A stretch of 64,000 nt of DNA from JAHEZL01 sp964406465 (GCA_964406465.1 CAYORT010000017.1:1-64000); one strand, 5' to 3'. Counted from the first letter of the stretch, positions 8,007-16,358 are shown. Translations and numbers: made by a program. Notes: generated by a model from the letters alone, not told the origin.

Positions 8007-9698
8007 TTAATTCTTTTTTAAATAATCAAAGTATTGCAATAGTATTTCTGAGTTTTTATCTCCTTGTGTTTTAATTTCCACCACACAACATTGCTTATAA
8101 GAAGAAGCATACACTTTATCTAAAGTTTTTTGCAGGCTTTTTTCTTCTTTGCAAAGGTAGTAATCTACGCCAAAGGCTTTGGCAATAAATTCGGCCGACC
8201 AGTTGTGCTTGGTTTCAAAGAATTGTTCTAGTTCATCGGTTTTCGACGGACCGTCGATGATTCTAAAGATATTTCCACCACCATTGTTGATGATGATGAT
8301 GCGCAAATTTTGCGGTAAGTGTTGATTCATCAAAGCGTTGCTGTCGTAGAAAAACGACAAATCGCCACTAATCACCGTGGTTAGTTTTTCCGATGCGTAA
8401 GCCGCTCCAGCAGCAGTGCTAATGGTTCCGTCGATACCGCTGGTTCCTCTGTTGCTATAGCCAAACAAGTTTCTTTTGGCCATGGTGTTGTACAAATTCG
8501 AGTAGCGAACAGGGGTACTGTTGGCTAATTGAACATCGGTTTTCGCTGGAATATTTTTTAATATAATATCGAAAGCTTTTAAATCGCAGAATGAAATCTT
8601 TTCTAAAAATTTTGTGAAAATATTAGTCAACTTTCTGTCTTTGCTAATCCACAAATCGCGATAATCACTTTTGGTGTTGCCCAACTTTTCAAAGTGAGGT
8701 AAAACTTGTTCGGGTGCTACCGGAATAATCTTGCTCAAACATTTGAAAGTATCTACGTAATCATTAGAAGCGTTGATGTGCCAATGAATTTTCGGCTGAT
8801 TCTTTCTAAAAAAAGTTTTCACTTTGGCAGAGACAATTGGTCCGCCAATAGTGATTAATAAATCAGGCACAAATTCTTTCGGACCTTCATCTTCAATGCT
8901 GATGATCAAGCGGTCGATACTACGGTTGAAATTCTCGCCAAATAAGTTAGAAGTAGTTTCTGTAAGCACCACCACTTTATCTTGTTTGGCTATTTTATTG
9001 AGAGAATCGTTGATCTTTTTGTTGGGTTTTAATAAACCAGTGATAATTAAAACCTTCTTCGCTTTTTTCCATTCTTTTTGCAATTCAGCAATTTTGTCGT
9101 TTGGCAAAGAAAGCTGAGTGCTAATGGTTTCAAAGGTATTTTGAGCGTTTGGTTTGTATTCTTTGCTTTGGTACAAAGGTTCGCGCAATGGAATATTGAT
9201 GTGCACCGGACCAAATTCAGGAAACTTAGCCGTTTCAATAGCTTCAGAAACAATGCGCGACGCATACCAAAAATCATCGGCATGCGAAGGCTCTTGAGGC
9301 AATTGAAAACTCTTTTTGATGTAATTGCTGTAAATATTTTGTTGGCGAATGGTTTGTCCGTCAACCTGATCAATCCATTCCATCGGTCTATCGGCAGTAA
9401 AAACCACCAAAGGAATCTTCTGATAATAAGCCTCAGCAATGGCTGGAGCGTAATTCAAAGCCGCAGTGCCGCTTGTACAAGCAATACCCACAGGTTCGCC
9501 CAACTGCTGAGCCATTCCTAAAGCGAAAAAAGCCGCAGCGCGCTCATCTATAATCGAAATACAGTTGATCTTTTTGTGCTTGTTAAATGCTATGGTTAAC
9601 GGTGCATTGCGCGACCCAGGAGAGATAACAATATTCTTCAATCCCTTTGCATAGCAGATATCAACCAAATTTTTTATGTGTTCCTTTGAAGTGGACAA
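8007..9698 (-). CDS. menD: SEPHCHC synthase (2-succinyl-5-enolpyruvyl-6-hydroxy-3-cyclohexene-1-carboxylate synthase)
   Basis: A 563-residue thiamine-diphosphate enzyme that adds 2-oxoglutarate to isochorismate. N-terminal ISPGSRNAPL (25-34) and the ThDP glutamate E52 in DERAAAFFALG are typical of MenD. FTADRP and the C-terminal ThDP/Mg motif GDLSFFYDSNAL...NNGGGNIF are present. The start is a TTG: an in-frame stop lies 9 nt upstream of the TTG and no ATG precedes the SPGSRN motif, so TTG initiation is well supported. About 98 nt separate it from the EF-Tu-domain-like ORF upstream. Confidence 0.95.
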   Translation of the reverse strand: MSTSKEHIKNLVDICYAKGLKNIVISPGSRNAPLTIAFNKHKKINCISIIDERAAAFFALGMAQQLGEPVGIACTSGTAALNYAPAIAEAYYQKIPLVVFTADRPMEWIDQVDGQTIRQQNIYSNYIKKSFQLPQEPSHADDFWYASRIVSEAIETAKFPEFGPVHINIPLREPLYQSKEYKPNAQNTFETISTQLSLPNDKIAELQKEWKKAKKVLIITGLLKPNKKINDSLNKIAKQDKVVVLTETTSNLFGENFNRSIDRLIISIEDEGPKEFVPDLLITIGGPIVSAKVKTFFRKNQPKIHWHINASNDYVDTFKCLSKIIPVAPEQVLPHFEKLGNTKSDYRDLWISKDRKLTNIFTKFLEKISFCDLKAFDIILKNIPAKTDVQLANSTPVRYSNLYNTMAKRNLFGYSNRGTSGIDGTISTAAGAAYASEKLTTVISGDLSFFYDSNALMNQHLPQNLRIIIINNGGGNIFRIIDGPSKTDELEQFFETKHNWSAEFIAKAFGVDYYLCKEEKSLQKTLDKVYASSYKQCCVVEIKTQGDKNSEILLQYFDYLKKN

Positions 9699-9796
9699 TG
9701 CTCTTTAATTTGGCGTAAATATAAATAAAGTAGGGGAGGTATGGTAGTGTTGGATTGTATTTTACTCTAACATGAATTTGATACAGAGATTTGAGA

Positions 9797-10081
9797 TTAG
9801 TGGAAGTTTGAAGTTTTGTTAATTTCAATGGTTTTTCCAATTAAATCTAGATTTTTTATTTTGTCAATTTTTAAATCGTCAAACACAGGAATTAACAATC
9901 CTATGAACGCTATTCCTTCTCTTACATTGTCGATCATTTCTACTCCGATAATTTCGTGGAATTCATTGCCTAATTTCAATTTGTCACCAATCGAAATTAT
10001 CCCATCTATAATATCACCACAAATTACATATCCACGATTTGTGATTTTGAAAGTGTCTATAATTTTAAATTGAGGTTTCAA
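9797..10081 (-). CDS. Small protein resembling translation-factor domain 2
   Basis: A 94-residue protein (start TTG; no in-frame ATG). It reads FKIIDTFKITNRGYVICGDIIDGIISIGDKLKLG, the pattern of the beta-barrel domain 2 of EF-Tu-like GTPases (a regulatory 'GRG.V..G.I..G.I..GD.v' strand set), without any GTPase domain. It starts 14 nt after the 53-residue ORF downstream of the zeta-like toxin and may belong to that operon. The fold resemblance is my reading of the strand pattern; the function is unknown. Confidence 0.55.
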   Translation of the reverse strand: MKPQFKIIDTFKITNRGYVICGDIIDGIISIGDKLKLGNEFHEIIGVEMIDNVREGIAFIGLLIPVFDDLKIDKIKNLDLIGKTIEINKTSNFH

Positions 10082-10095
10082 CTTGAAAATAAGTT

Positions 10096-10257
10096 TTATT
10101 TCTCTGTTTTAGGATCAATCACCACAATCTTTCCATCTCTAGAAACAACCAATTTCCCTCCGTTTTTTTTCTTGCTTTCTACAAGTTTTTCGTAGGTTTT
10201 ATCGAGACCTTTAAGAATGTTTTCACGAAGCTGTGTTATTTTTTTACTTTCTTTCAT
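10096..10257 (-). CDS. Small basic protein overlapping the zeta-like toxin, candidate antitoxin
   Basis: A 53-residue ORF starting MKESKKITQLRENILKG and ending IVVIDPKTEK. Its ATG lies inside the last codons of the zeta-like gene (14-nt overlap) and it runs in the same direction, so translation is likely coupled. It is lysine-rich: a predicted N-terminal helix (residues 6-30), then a short beta part GGKLVVSRDGKIVVID. Such a small partner overlapping a zeta-type kinase suggests an antitoxin or accessory subunit, but it lacks recognisable epsilon similarity and sits downstream of the toxin, opposite to the classical epsilon-zeta order. Confidence 0.5.
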   Translation of the reverse strand: MKESKKITQLRENILKGLDKTYEKLVESKKKNGGKLVVSRDGKIVVIDPKTEK

Positions 10258-10825
10258 AGTTGGTTTTAATTTTATTCCACTTCGTTTCGTCTTCTACAGT
10301 AATTTTTTTGGAGCCATTATTTCCTTCAGCTATTCTAGAATAGGGATTGTTTGAGTTGTCAATCATTATCCAATAGTTGCATTTTGGAATGAACAAGTTA
10401 AACAAATTTTGCAATCCCTTTTCATAACGTCTTTCTATTACCTCTTTTGGGATGTTATGTCCGCCTTCTTTAACTCTAATGGAAACCCTCTGTTTGGCAA
10501 GTTTAACGTCATTGAGCCAAAAGAAAAGCAATGATACAAAATAGCCATTTTCTTTAGCTTTGTCAATTAATTTAACGTAACTTTTTGTAGATAAGGTGGT
10601 TTCAAAAGCGAAATCTTCTTTTTCAGTGATGAGTTGATTAATTCTTTGTAACATTACTTTTCCTGCTTGTATAGCAACATTTTCAGGATTGAAGGGAGAA
10701 ATACCTTTGGCAATTTCATCTGCGTTTACATACTCCTTACAATTTAGCATTTCAGGTAAAACAGTATATGAAGCAGTAGTTTTTCCTGCGCCATTAGGAC
10801 CAGCTATGATATACAAGTTCGGCAT
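10244..10825 (-). CDS. Zeta-toxin-like P-loop kinase
   Basis: A 193-residue P-loop protein with Walker A GPNGAGKTT (9-17) and NADEIAKGISPFNPENVAI (34 onward), which matches the zeta toxin layout, including the Asp in place of a general base after the P-loop and the later FAFETTLST motif. R-rich segments VSIRVKEGGHNIPKEVIERRY correspond to the arginines that bind the ATP phosphates. Known zeta toxins phosphorylate UDP-N-acetylglucosamine and block cell-wall synthesis; activity here is inferred. It lies between menF and menD, with an overlapping small ORF at its 3' end. Confidence 0.8.
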   Translation of the reverse strand: MPNLYIIAGPNGAGKTTASYTVLPEMLNCKEYVNADEIAKGISPFNPENVAIQAGKVMLQRINQLITEKEDFAFETTLSTKSYVKLIDKAKENGYFVSLLFFWLNDVKLAKQRVSIRVKEGGHNIPKEVIERRYEKGLQNLFNLFIPKCNYWIMIDNSNNPYSRIAEGNNGSKKITVEDETKWNKIKTNYERK

Positions 10826-10859
10826 GAATCAAAGGTAAGTAATTTGAAGGAATGATTTA

Positions 10860-11924
10860 TTACCCCAACACCCTCGCCAGCGTCCCCGCCTTTTTCTCCG
10901 TCTCATCCCATTCCTTCTCCACCACAGAAGATTTCGTAATTCCTCCCCCCACAAAAAGCGCGATGCCTTTGTTGAAGATTTTTCCGCAGCGTAGGTTTAC
11001 AAAGAAGTGACTATTTTTGTTGGCGGATATTGGTCCGGCAAAACCGCTATAATATTCTCTATCGTGTTTTTCTGTTGAAGTAATCATTTCCAAGGCTTTC
11101 GCTTTTGGGAATCCGCCAACGGCCGGAGTAGGATGAAGTCGGTTAATGAGTTCGGGTAAGTTGGTGTTACTGTTGAAAGTGCCTCTGATGTTGGCTCTTA
11201 TGTGGTAAAGATTTCCTGCTTTAATGGTTTCTGGTGCATCGGCCTCAAGGCTGTCTAAATCGTGCAAATTTTGGGTCAAAAAATGCGTCACCACCATTTG
11301 TTCTTCCATCTCTTTGTTGCTCCAGTTTTCGCCTTCGCTAATGGTGCCGGCAAGGGCGGTGGTTTCTAAAATATTATCGTGGAGGGCGACAAATTTTTCC
11401 GGACTAGCACCCAGCCACAATCCCGCCGAGGGTGAGTAGTATAAATAAACGTAAGCCTCTTTATATTTCTCTAAAAGCTGAGTGAAAATTAAGTGCAAGT
11501 TGAAACGCTCTTTCTCCACCAATTTGATGCGCGATAAAATCGCTTTCTTCATTCTTTTGTGCGCAAATTCCTCTTGAAATAAATCGAATTGACCTTTATA
11601 TTCTTCCATAGAACTAACGTGAAGGTTGTTCAATGGCGTAATCTCTTGCGGCTGAATAGCAGAGGATGCAAGTGCCGGCATGTGTAGCTCTTGTGCTTCA
11701 CCTTCAATTAGTTCGATGTTATGTTTTGCAGCATCGAAAGGATGAAAGATAAATCCGCTAGTATCTAAAGAAAAATGAGGGAGATTTTTTACTGCATCAG
11801 CCTCTAAATAAAAAAGTTTTTCATCACCCGATAATCTATATAAAACAAAGGGTTTGTGCGCTTTTACGCGTTCTAAAACGTGATTATTTAAATCGTCAAT
11901 TTGCATTTCATTGCAAACGTACAT
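10860..11924 (-). CDS. menF: Isochorismate synthase
   Basis: A 354-residue chorismate-binding enzyme. The C-terminal two thirds carries the family motifs: LWLGASPEKF, TTALAGTISEG (the general-acid region), EEQMVVTHFL, HIRANIRGTF, LHPTPAVGGFPK and REYYSGFAGP. Its place as the first gene of a men cluster indicates MenF rather than a salicylate or anthranilate enzyme. A second ATG at residue 7 is possible; the first leaves only 26 nt to the divergent response regulator gene, so their promoters must overlap. Confidence 0.92.
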   Translation of the reverse strand: MYVCNEMQIDDLNNHVLERVKAHKPFVLYRLSGDEKLFYLEADAVKNLPHFSLDTSGFIFHPFDAAKHNIELIEGEAQELHMPALASSAIQPQEITPLNNLHVSSMEEYKGQFDLFQEEFAHKRMKKAILSRIKLVEKERFNLHLIFTQLLEKYKEAYVYLYYSPSAGLWLGASPEKFVALHDNILETTALAGTISEGENWSNKEMEEQMVVTHFLTQNLHDLDSLEADAPETIKAGNLYHIRANIRGTFNSNTNLPELINRLHPTPAVGGFPKAKALEMITSTEKHDREYYSGFAGPISANKNSHFFVNLRCGKIFNKGIALFVGGGITKSSVVEKEWDETEKKAGTLARVLG

Positions 11925-11950
11925 TTTTCTTTGCTTATTTTAGCAATGAA

Positions 11951-12646
11951 ATGGAAGCAGAAACACGCATATTATTGGTTGACGACGAAGAGAATTTAGT
12001 AGACCTAATTCAGCTAAACCTTGAATTAGAAGGCTATAAGGTGAAGGTGGCGCGCGATGGTAAAGAAGCGTTAAAATTGTATAAAGAACAGCGCTTCAAT
12101 CTGGTGATTTTAGATATTATGTTGCCTTATGTTGATGGTCTGCAGGTGTGCGAAACCATTCGATTAACAGATAAACAAATTCCTATTTTAATGCTGTCGG
12201 CGAAGCATAGCGGACAAGATCGCGTGGCGGGATTGAAAGCAGGCGCCGACGATTATTTGGTGAAGCCTTTCAACCTAGAAGAACTTTTATTGCGTGTTCA
12301 AATTTTGGTGAAGCGTTCTGCTCCAGCAGGAAATATAGGTTTAACAGAATATTCCTTTGGAGAGAATTACGCCAATTTCGATACCTATGAATTTAGAGGT
12401 GTGAACAATCAAGAAGGCGTTTTATCGGCACGTGAAATGAAATTATTGAAGTTGTTGATTGAGAAAAAAGGCGAAGTGGTATCGCGCGATTTGATATTGG
12501 AAATGATATGGGGAGTTGATGTTTATCCATCCACCAGAACAATAGACAACTACCTGTTGAATTTTAGGAAATACTTCGAGAAAGATCCCAAAAATCCGCT
12601 TTACTTTCATTCTGTGAGAGGCGTGGGGTATAAGTTTAGCGAGTAA
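11951..12646 (+). CDS. OmpR/PhoB-family response regulator, orphan
   Basis: A 231-residue two-domain regulator. The receiver domain has acidic pocket D11-D12, phospho-acceptor D55 (VILDIMLPYVDG), S83 and K105 (LVKPFN). The C-terminal winged helix ends with STRTIDNYLLNFRKYFEKDP...SVRGVGYKF, typical of OmpR/PhoB DNA-binding domains. No histidine kinase is next to it. It is transcribed divergently from menF across 26 bp, so it could influence that promoter region. An ATG at 11946 is out of frame. Confidence 0.92.
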   Translation: MEAETRILLVDDEENLVDLIQLNLELEGYKVKVARDGKEALKLYKEQRFNLVILDIMLPYVDGLQVCETIRLTDKQIPILMLSAKHSGQDRVAGLKAGADDYLVKPFNLEELLLRVQILVKRSAPAGNIGLTEYSFGENYANFDTYEFRGVNNQEGVLSAREMKLLKLLIEKKGEVVSRDLILEMIWGVDVYPSTRTIDNYLLNFRKYFEKDPKNPLYFHSVRGVGYKFSE

Positions 12647-12650
12647 GGGG

Positions 12651-12753
12651 CTTTGTAGAGCCAGATAGAATCTGGCTTAAAAAGATGAATTCCATTTCCT
12701 TTTTTCGGATTTTTTTTTCAGTTTGAAGCCAGATTCTATCTGGCTCTACGAAG
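12651..12753. repeat. REP/BIME-like inverted repeat with GTAG heads
   Basis: Two 28-bp arms (12651-12678 and 12726-12753) are inverted copies with one mismatch. Each arm is itself a small hairpin, AGCCAGAT / ATCTGGCT with a 3-nt loop, preceded by the tetranucleotide GTAG (12655-12658 on plus, 12746-12749 on minus). The unit fills the gap between two convergent genes, so it may also act as a bidirectional terminator. GTAG plus an imperfect palindrome in a head-to-head pair is the known architecture of REP/BIME elements moved by RAYT transposases; no such transposase is in this window. Confidence 0.8.
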
Positions 12754-12757
12754 ACTG

Positions 12758-14209
12758 TTATTGTCTGATAGCAATAGAATAGGGGTCGGTAGACAATTCT
12801 CTTTTACTCCCATCAATCAATTTAAGTGTTTTCATATCGATGAATTGGTAGTAGCCATTTCGTCCGCCGCAATAAGAAGAGTGGTGTGGAGTTGGACCAG
12901 TATTCGATATGTTTCTATTGATGATATACAGTAAATCTTGTTTGTCGTAAGCCTGAAGTCCGTGAGGCTGATAGCCACTTTTGATGGTCGCCACTTTGGT
13001 GTTGGTATTGTAATCAATGGCGGTAATAGAACCTTTGATACCTTCGGCGGCATAGGTATCGTCTTCCATACAGCTCACAAAAAGTAAATGGTATTTATTG
13101 GAGAAAGAAAATTCAACTGGATATTTGCCAGTATTGATAACGGCAATGAGTGTATCTTTTGAAGCGTCCATCACACGAACTTCATTGCTGGTTTGACACG
13201 ACAAAAAGTATTTTGTTTGATCGGGAGAGAAAGCAACTTCGTGAATATCTAAAGATGAATTTTTATTGAGAGGAGCACTCTTTTCGGCTACGATGGTATG
13301 AAAATCAACATTGTCTAAATCTTCAATGTTGGCGCGGTAAATGTAGTTTCCTTTGTTGGCCGTTACATACATTACAGTATCGTTTAAAAGTGCAATACCA
13401 TGGGGCCATTCGAGAGTGGTAGATCCAATTAATTTCTTCAAAGTTTTATTTTGCAAATCGATGCAGGCCACTTGTCCGCTCGAATTCCAATCTACAGTGT
13501 AAACCATTTTAGAATCAGATGAAAAAGCTATGGTATTCCACGAGCCGGCAGGCAGAGGAATGGTGGCCACCAATTCGTCGTTGAACGTAGAAAATATTTG
13601 GAATACATCACCCGCAGCGAAGCAAACACACCAGTAATTACCATCGGGAGAAATTTTTACGGTATGAGGTACTTCGGGATTGGGTGTATTGCCCACGGGA
13701 ATGTAGCGCATGATGAGGTTTGATTCTACATCAAGTACCGCCACAATATCGCAGCCCTGATTGGTGATATAGCCTTTTTTTCGTGTAGGGTTATCGCTAA
13801 ACTTCACAAAACCCTTGTTGTTTGGGGCACCTTGATCAATCCAATCGATTAACATTTTAACGTCACTTTCGCTTAAAGGAGCTTTGTGCAAAGGCATGGT
13901 TGGTTTTATGGAAACACCTAATGAAGCGTAGGTATTGGTAAAGAGTCGGGTACTGCTTAGCGCAGAAAAATAAGGAATTGTAACAGCGCCATTGTTTCCT
14001 CCTTGCATCATCTCATCCCAAGTAGATAGTGATAATCCGCTTGCGGCATCTTTGCTTTGTGCGGTATGACAGCCTTGCGTGGCGCATGACGTAAGAATGA
14101 GTTTAGCAATTTGTGGTGGATAACCAGAGGCTTTGGTGTCGACAGCAGCTTCATCTCTTTTGCAAGAGAAGAGCACAGAAATGATTAGTAAAGCTAATGT
14201 TGCGCGCAT
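12758..14209 (-). CDS. Lipoprotein with cytochrome c-like domain and beta-propeller
   Basis: A 483-residue protein. The signal sequence ends in lipobox SVLFSC with C16. A heme-binding region follows, CATQGCH (42-48), a CX4CH spacing instead of CXXCH, with a distal PTMPLHKAP that offers a Met ligand near residue 105. From about residue 130 a YVTN/WD-type propeller is evident (VAVLDVESNLIMRYIPVGNTPNPEVPHTVKISPDG and repeats). It is probably a periplasmic or surface electron-transfer or binding protein; partners are unknown. It runs convergently to the response regulator. Confidence 0.75.
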   Translation of the reverse strand: MRATLALLIISVLFSCKRDEAAVDTKASGYPPQIAKLILTSCATQGCHTAQSKDAASGLSLSTWDEMMQGGNNGAVTIPYFSALSSTRLFTNTYASLGVSIKPTMPLHKAPLSESDVKMLIDWIDQGAPNNKGFVKFSDNPTRKKGYITNQGCDIVAVLDVESNLIMRYIPVGNTPNPEVPHTVKISPDGNYWCVCFAAGDVFQIFSTFNDELVATIPLPAGSWNTIAFSSDSKMVYTVDWNSSGQVACIDLQNKTLKKLIGSTTLEWPHGIALLNDTVMYVTANKGNYIYRANIEDLDNVDFHTIVAEKSAPLNKNSSLDIHEVAFSPDQTKYFLSCQTSNEVRVMDASKDTLIAVINTGKYPVEFSFSNKYHLLFVSCMEDDTYAAEGIKGSITAIDYNTNTKVATIKSGYQPHGLQAYDKQDLLYIINRNISNTGPTPHHSSYCGGRNGYYQFIDMKTLKLIDGSKRELSTDPYSIAIRQ

Positions 14210-14292
14210 TTACTAAAGATAAAAGGCTTTCATGAAAAATGAAAAAATAGTTTTTAAGAGAAATTACATTTCATCGAGATGTACTTTTAGAA

Positions 14293-14841
14293 CTACACCT
14301 TCAATACTTTTTCTGCTTCTTCAGCTTTAGCAAATAGAATTTCGTTTTCGATAGTGTGGTGGATATTGATATCGTCTTCGAATTCTTTTAACTTGAAATA
14401 AAGCATTTTGTGAGAAGGATCGGCATCGGCTGGAGGAGTGTAGTTATTGCTTAATTTTTTAATTTTTTCAATAACAATATGCTCGTCGTCGTGCTCTTCT
14501 TCCATTACTTGTACAGGCTTTTGAAGAGAACCAAAAAAAGCTGGTTCGTAGGCCTTTGGATTGTTGAGGTACGATCCTAATTTTTCGAAATATGGAAATA
14601 AGATTTCTTCTTCTTTCACTAAGTGACGCGAAAGGTCGTCGGTGAAATCGGTGAAAATATCATGAATCTCTTTTAACTCGGGATACTTGTTAGGGTACTT
14701 CACCACTAGTTTTTCGAGTAATCTTACAATCACCGGAAAATTAGCTTTTAAATAAGCGTGGTGCGTACTTTTAACGTGGTCGACGATGTCTTCCAAGTCC
14801 CACTCTTTCATTGAGTTTATGTATTCTGAGTTCATTGCCAT
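14293..14841 (-). CDS. Hemerythrin-domain protein, Ric/YtfE-like
   Basis: A 182-residue four-helix protein with di-iron ligands in the order HH (27-28), HLVKEEE (H73, E77), EEEHDDEH (H117, H121) and HHTIENE (H161, E165). This is the arrangement of the C-terminal domain of Ric/ScdA/YtfE, iron-sulfur repair proteins induced by nitrosative stress. The N-terminal ScdA_N domain of full-length Ric is absent, so it is the hemerythrin half alone. Known Ric proteins donate iron to damaged clusters; that role here is inference. Confidence 0.8.
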   Translation of the reverse strand: MAMNSEYINSMKEWDLEDIVDHVKSTHHAYLKANFPVIVRLLEKLVVKYPNKYPELKEIHDIFTDFTDDLSRHLVKEEEILFPYFEKLGSYLNNPKAYEPAFFGSLQKPVQVMEEEHDDEHIVIEKIKKLSNNYTPPADADPSHKMLYFKLKEFEDDINIHHTIENEILFAKAEEAEKVLKV

Positions 14842-14845
14842 GAAG

Positions 14846-14875
14846 TAAATTTAAGAAATACATTTAGAGATGCAA
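14846..14875 (-). promoter_or_regulatory. Candidate Bacteroidota promoter for the hemerythrin gene
   Basis: On the minus strand, TTG (14875-14873), a 19-nt spacer, then TAAATTTA (14853-14846) approximates the Bacteroidota TTTG / TAnnTTTG consensus with the last G replaced. It would give a very short leader to the ATG at 14841, so it is only a moderate candidate. The rest of the gap to rarA (up to 14976) shows nothing else. Confidence 0.35.
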
Positions 14876-14976
14876 GTAGAGTAGAATAAAGATTTTTTAT
14901 AAGATAATAGTCGTGTTTAAGAAACAGTAAATTATAAAGTGATTCAGATTTATACAGCTAGAGATACATATGCCAT

Positions 14977-16266
14977 TTAAAATCTGTACTTACCATCCCA
15001 CAACTTCTCCAACTGCGCTTTTAATTCTTGCTCGCGTTTGTTGTTTCCAAACTCTAAAAAATTGCTTGCCTTTATTTGTTCTGGTAGATATTCTTGAGAA
15101 GAGAAATTGTTTTCTTGCGCGTGACTGTATTCATAGTTTGCACCATATCCCATTTGTTTCATGAGTTTGGTTGGTGCATTGCGCAAGTGAAGAGGCACTG
15201 GTAAATTGCCCGTTTCTCTCACCACTTCTTGCGCTTTGTTTATAGCTGCGTATGATGAATTGCTTTTAGGTGAAGTTGCCAAATAAATAGTGCATTGAGA
15301 TAGTATGATTCGGCATTCGGGGTGACCAATTACACTTACGGCATTGAAACAACTTTGTGCTAACATCAAAGCGTTAGGATTGGCGTTGCCAATGTCTTCT
15401 GATGCTGCAATCAACAATCTTCTTGCAATGAATTCAGGGTTTTCACCTCCTTCAATCATCCTCGCTAAATAATAGATTGCAGCATTTGGGTCACTTCCTC
15501 TAATTGACTTGATGAAAGCAGAAATGATGTCGTAATGTTGCTCACCTGCTTTATCGTAAAGTGTAGGATTGTTTTTTATTTGTTCTTTAACAGCATTGTT
15601 GTCGATAATAATTTTATCACTTGCGCTACAATTGATGATCAACTCAAAATTGTTGAGTAATCTGCGCGCATCGCCACCACTCATTTGCAATAAACTCTCG
15701 GTTTCTTTGAGTTCAATGTTTTTCTTTTTCAGAATAACATCTTCCTTCATCGCTTTCTCTAAAAGAGCAATTAAATCTTTTTCGGTGTGCGGTTTTAAAA
15801 CATATACTTGAGAGCGAGAAAGTAAAGCCGATATTACTTCGAAAGAAGGATTTTCTGTGGTAGCGCCAATCAAAGTGATGGTGCCTTTTTCTACAGCGCC
15901 CAATAAAGAATCTTGCTGTGATTTGCTAAAGCGGTGAATCTCATCGATGAACAAAATGGGATTCAATCCTTTGGTAAATAGATTTTGTTCTTTCGCTTTA
16001 TCTATAATTTCTCTGATGTCTTTTACGCCCGAGTTGATGGCACTCAAAGTAAAAATCGGACGCTTACTTTCTTCCGCAATAATTTGTGCTAAGGTAGTTT
16101 TACCAACTCCGGGAGGTCCCCAAAGTATGATGGAAGGAATGTAGCCCGATTTTATAGCCCCCGTTAGCGCACCGTTCGGCCCAACAAGATGATCTTGTCC
16201 GGTGTACTCAGAAAGGCGTTTCGGACGCATTCTTTCTGCTAATGGAATATTTTGTTCTGTATTCAA
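14977..16266 (-). CDS. rarA: Replication-associated recombination AAA+ ATPase RarA
   Basis: A 429-residue AAA+ protein of the clamp-loader-like MgsA/RarA/WRNIP1 family, acting at stalled forks. Walker A is GPPGVGKTT (50-58), Walker B is ILFIDEIHRF, sensor 1 is GATTENPSF, and the tetramerisation half includes DPNAAIYYLARMIEGGE and LRNAPTKLMKQMGYG. The start is a TTG: the N-terminal PLAERMRP motif typical of the family precedes the first internal ATG, so a shorter start would remove it. It is a single gene with its own upstream hairpin region. Confidence 0.95.
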   Translation of the reverse strand: MNTEQNIPLAERMRPKRLSEYTGQDHLVGPNGALTGAIKSGYIPSIILWGPPGVGKTTLAQIIAEESKRPIFTLSAINSGVKDIREIIDKAKEQNLFTKGLNPILFIDEIHRFSKSQQDSLLGAVEKGTITLIGATTENPSFEVISALLSRSQVYVLKPHTEKDLIALLEKAMKEDVILKKKNIELKETESLLQMSGGDARRLLNNFELIINCSASDKIIIDNNAVKEQIKNNPTLYDKAGEQHYDIISAFIKSIRGSDPNAAIYYLARMIEGGENPEFIARRLLIAASEDIGNANPNALMLAQSCFNAVSVIGHPECRIILSQCTIYLATSPKSNSSYAAINKAQEVVRETGNLPVPLHLRNAPTKLMKQMGYGANYEYSHAQENNFSSQEYLPEQIKASNFLEFGNNKREQELKAQLEKLWDGKYRF

Positions 16267-16319
16267 GGGAGATAAAAATAGGTATTTTTTTGCTTATCCC
16301 TAATGGTGAGATTTCTATA

Positions 16320-16358
16320 TGAAAAAAGGCTCTCTGATTTGGGGTTCAGAAAGCCTTT
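16320..16358 (-). terminator. Rho-independent terminator
   Basis: A stem of AAAGGCT / AGCCTTT plus inner TCTGA / TCAGA with one mismatch. Read on the minus strand it is followed by a T-run (TTTTTT), so it ends transcription of the upstream secreted protein gene before rarA. No other feature is seen in 16267-16458. Confidence 0.8.
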
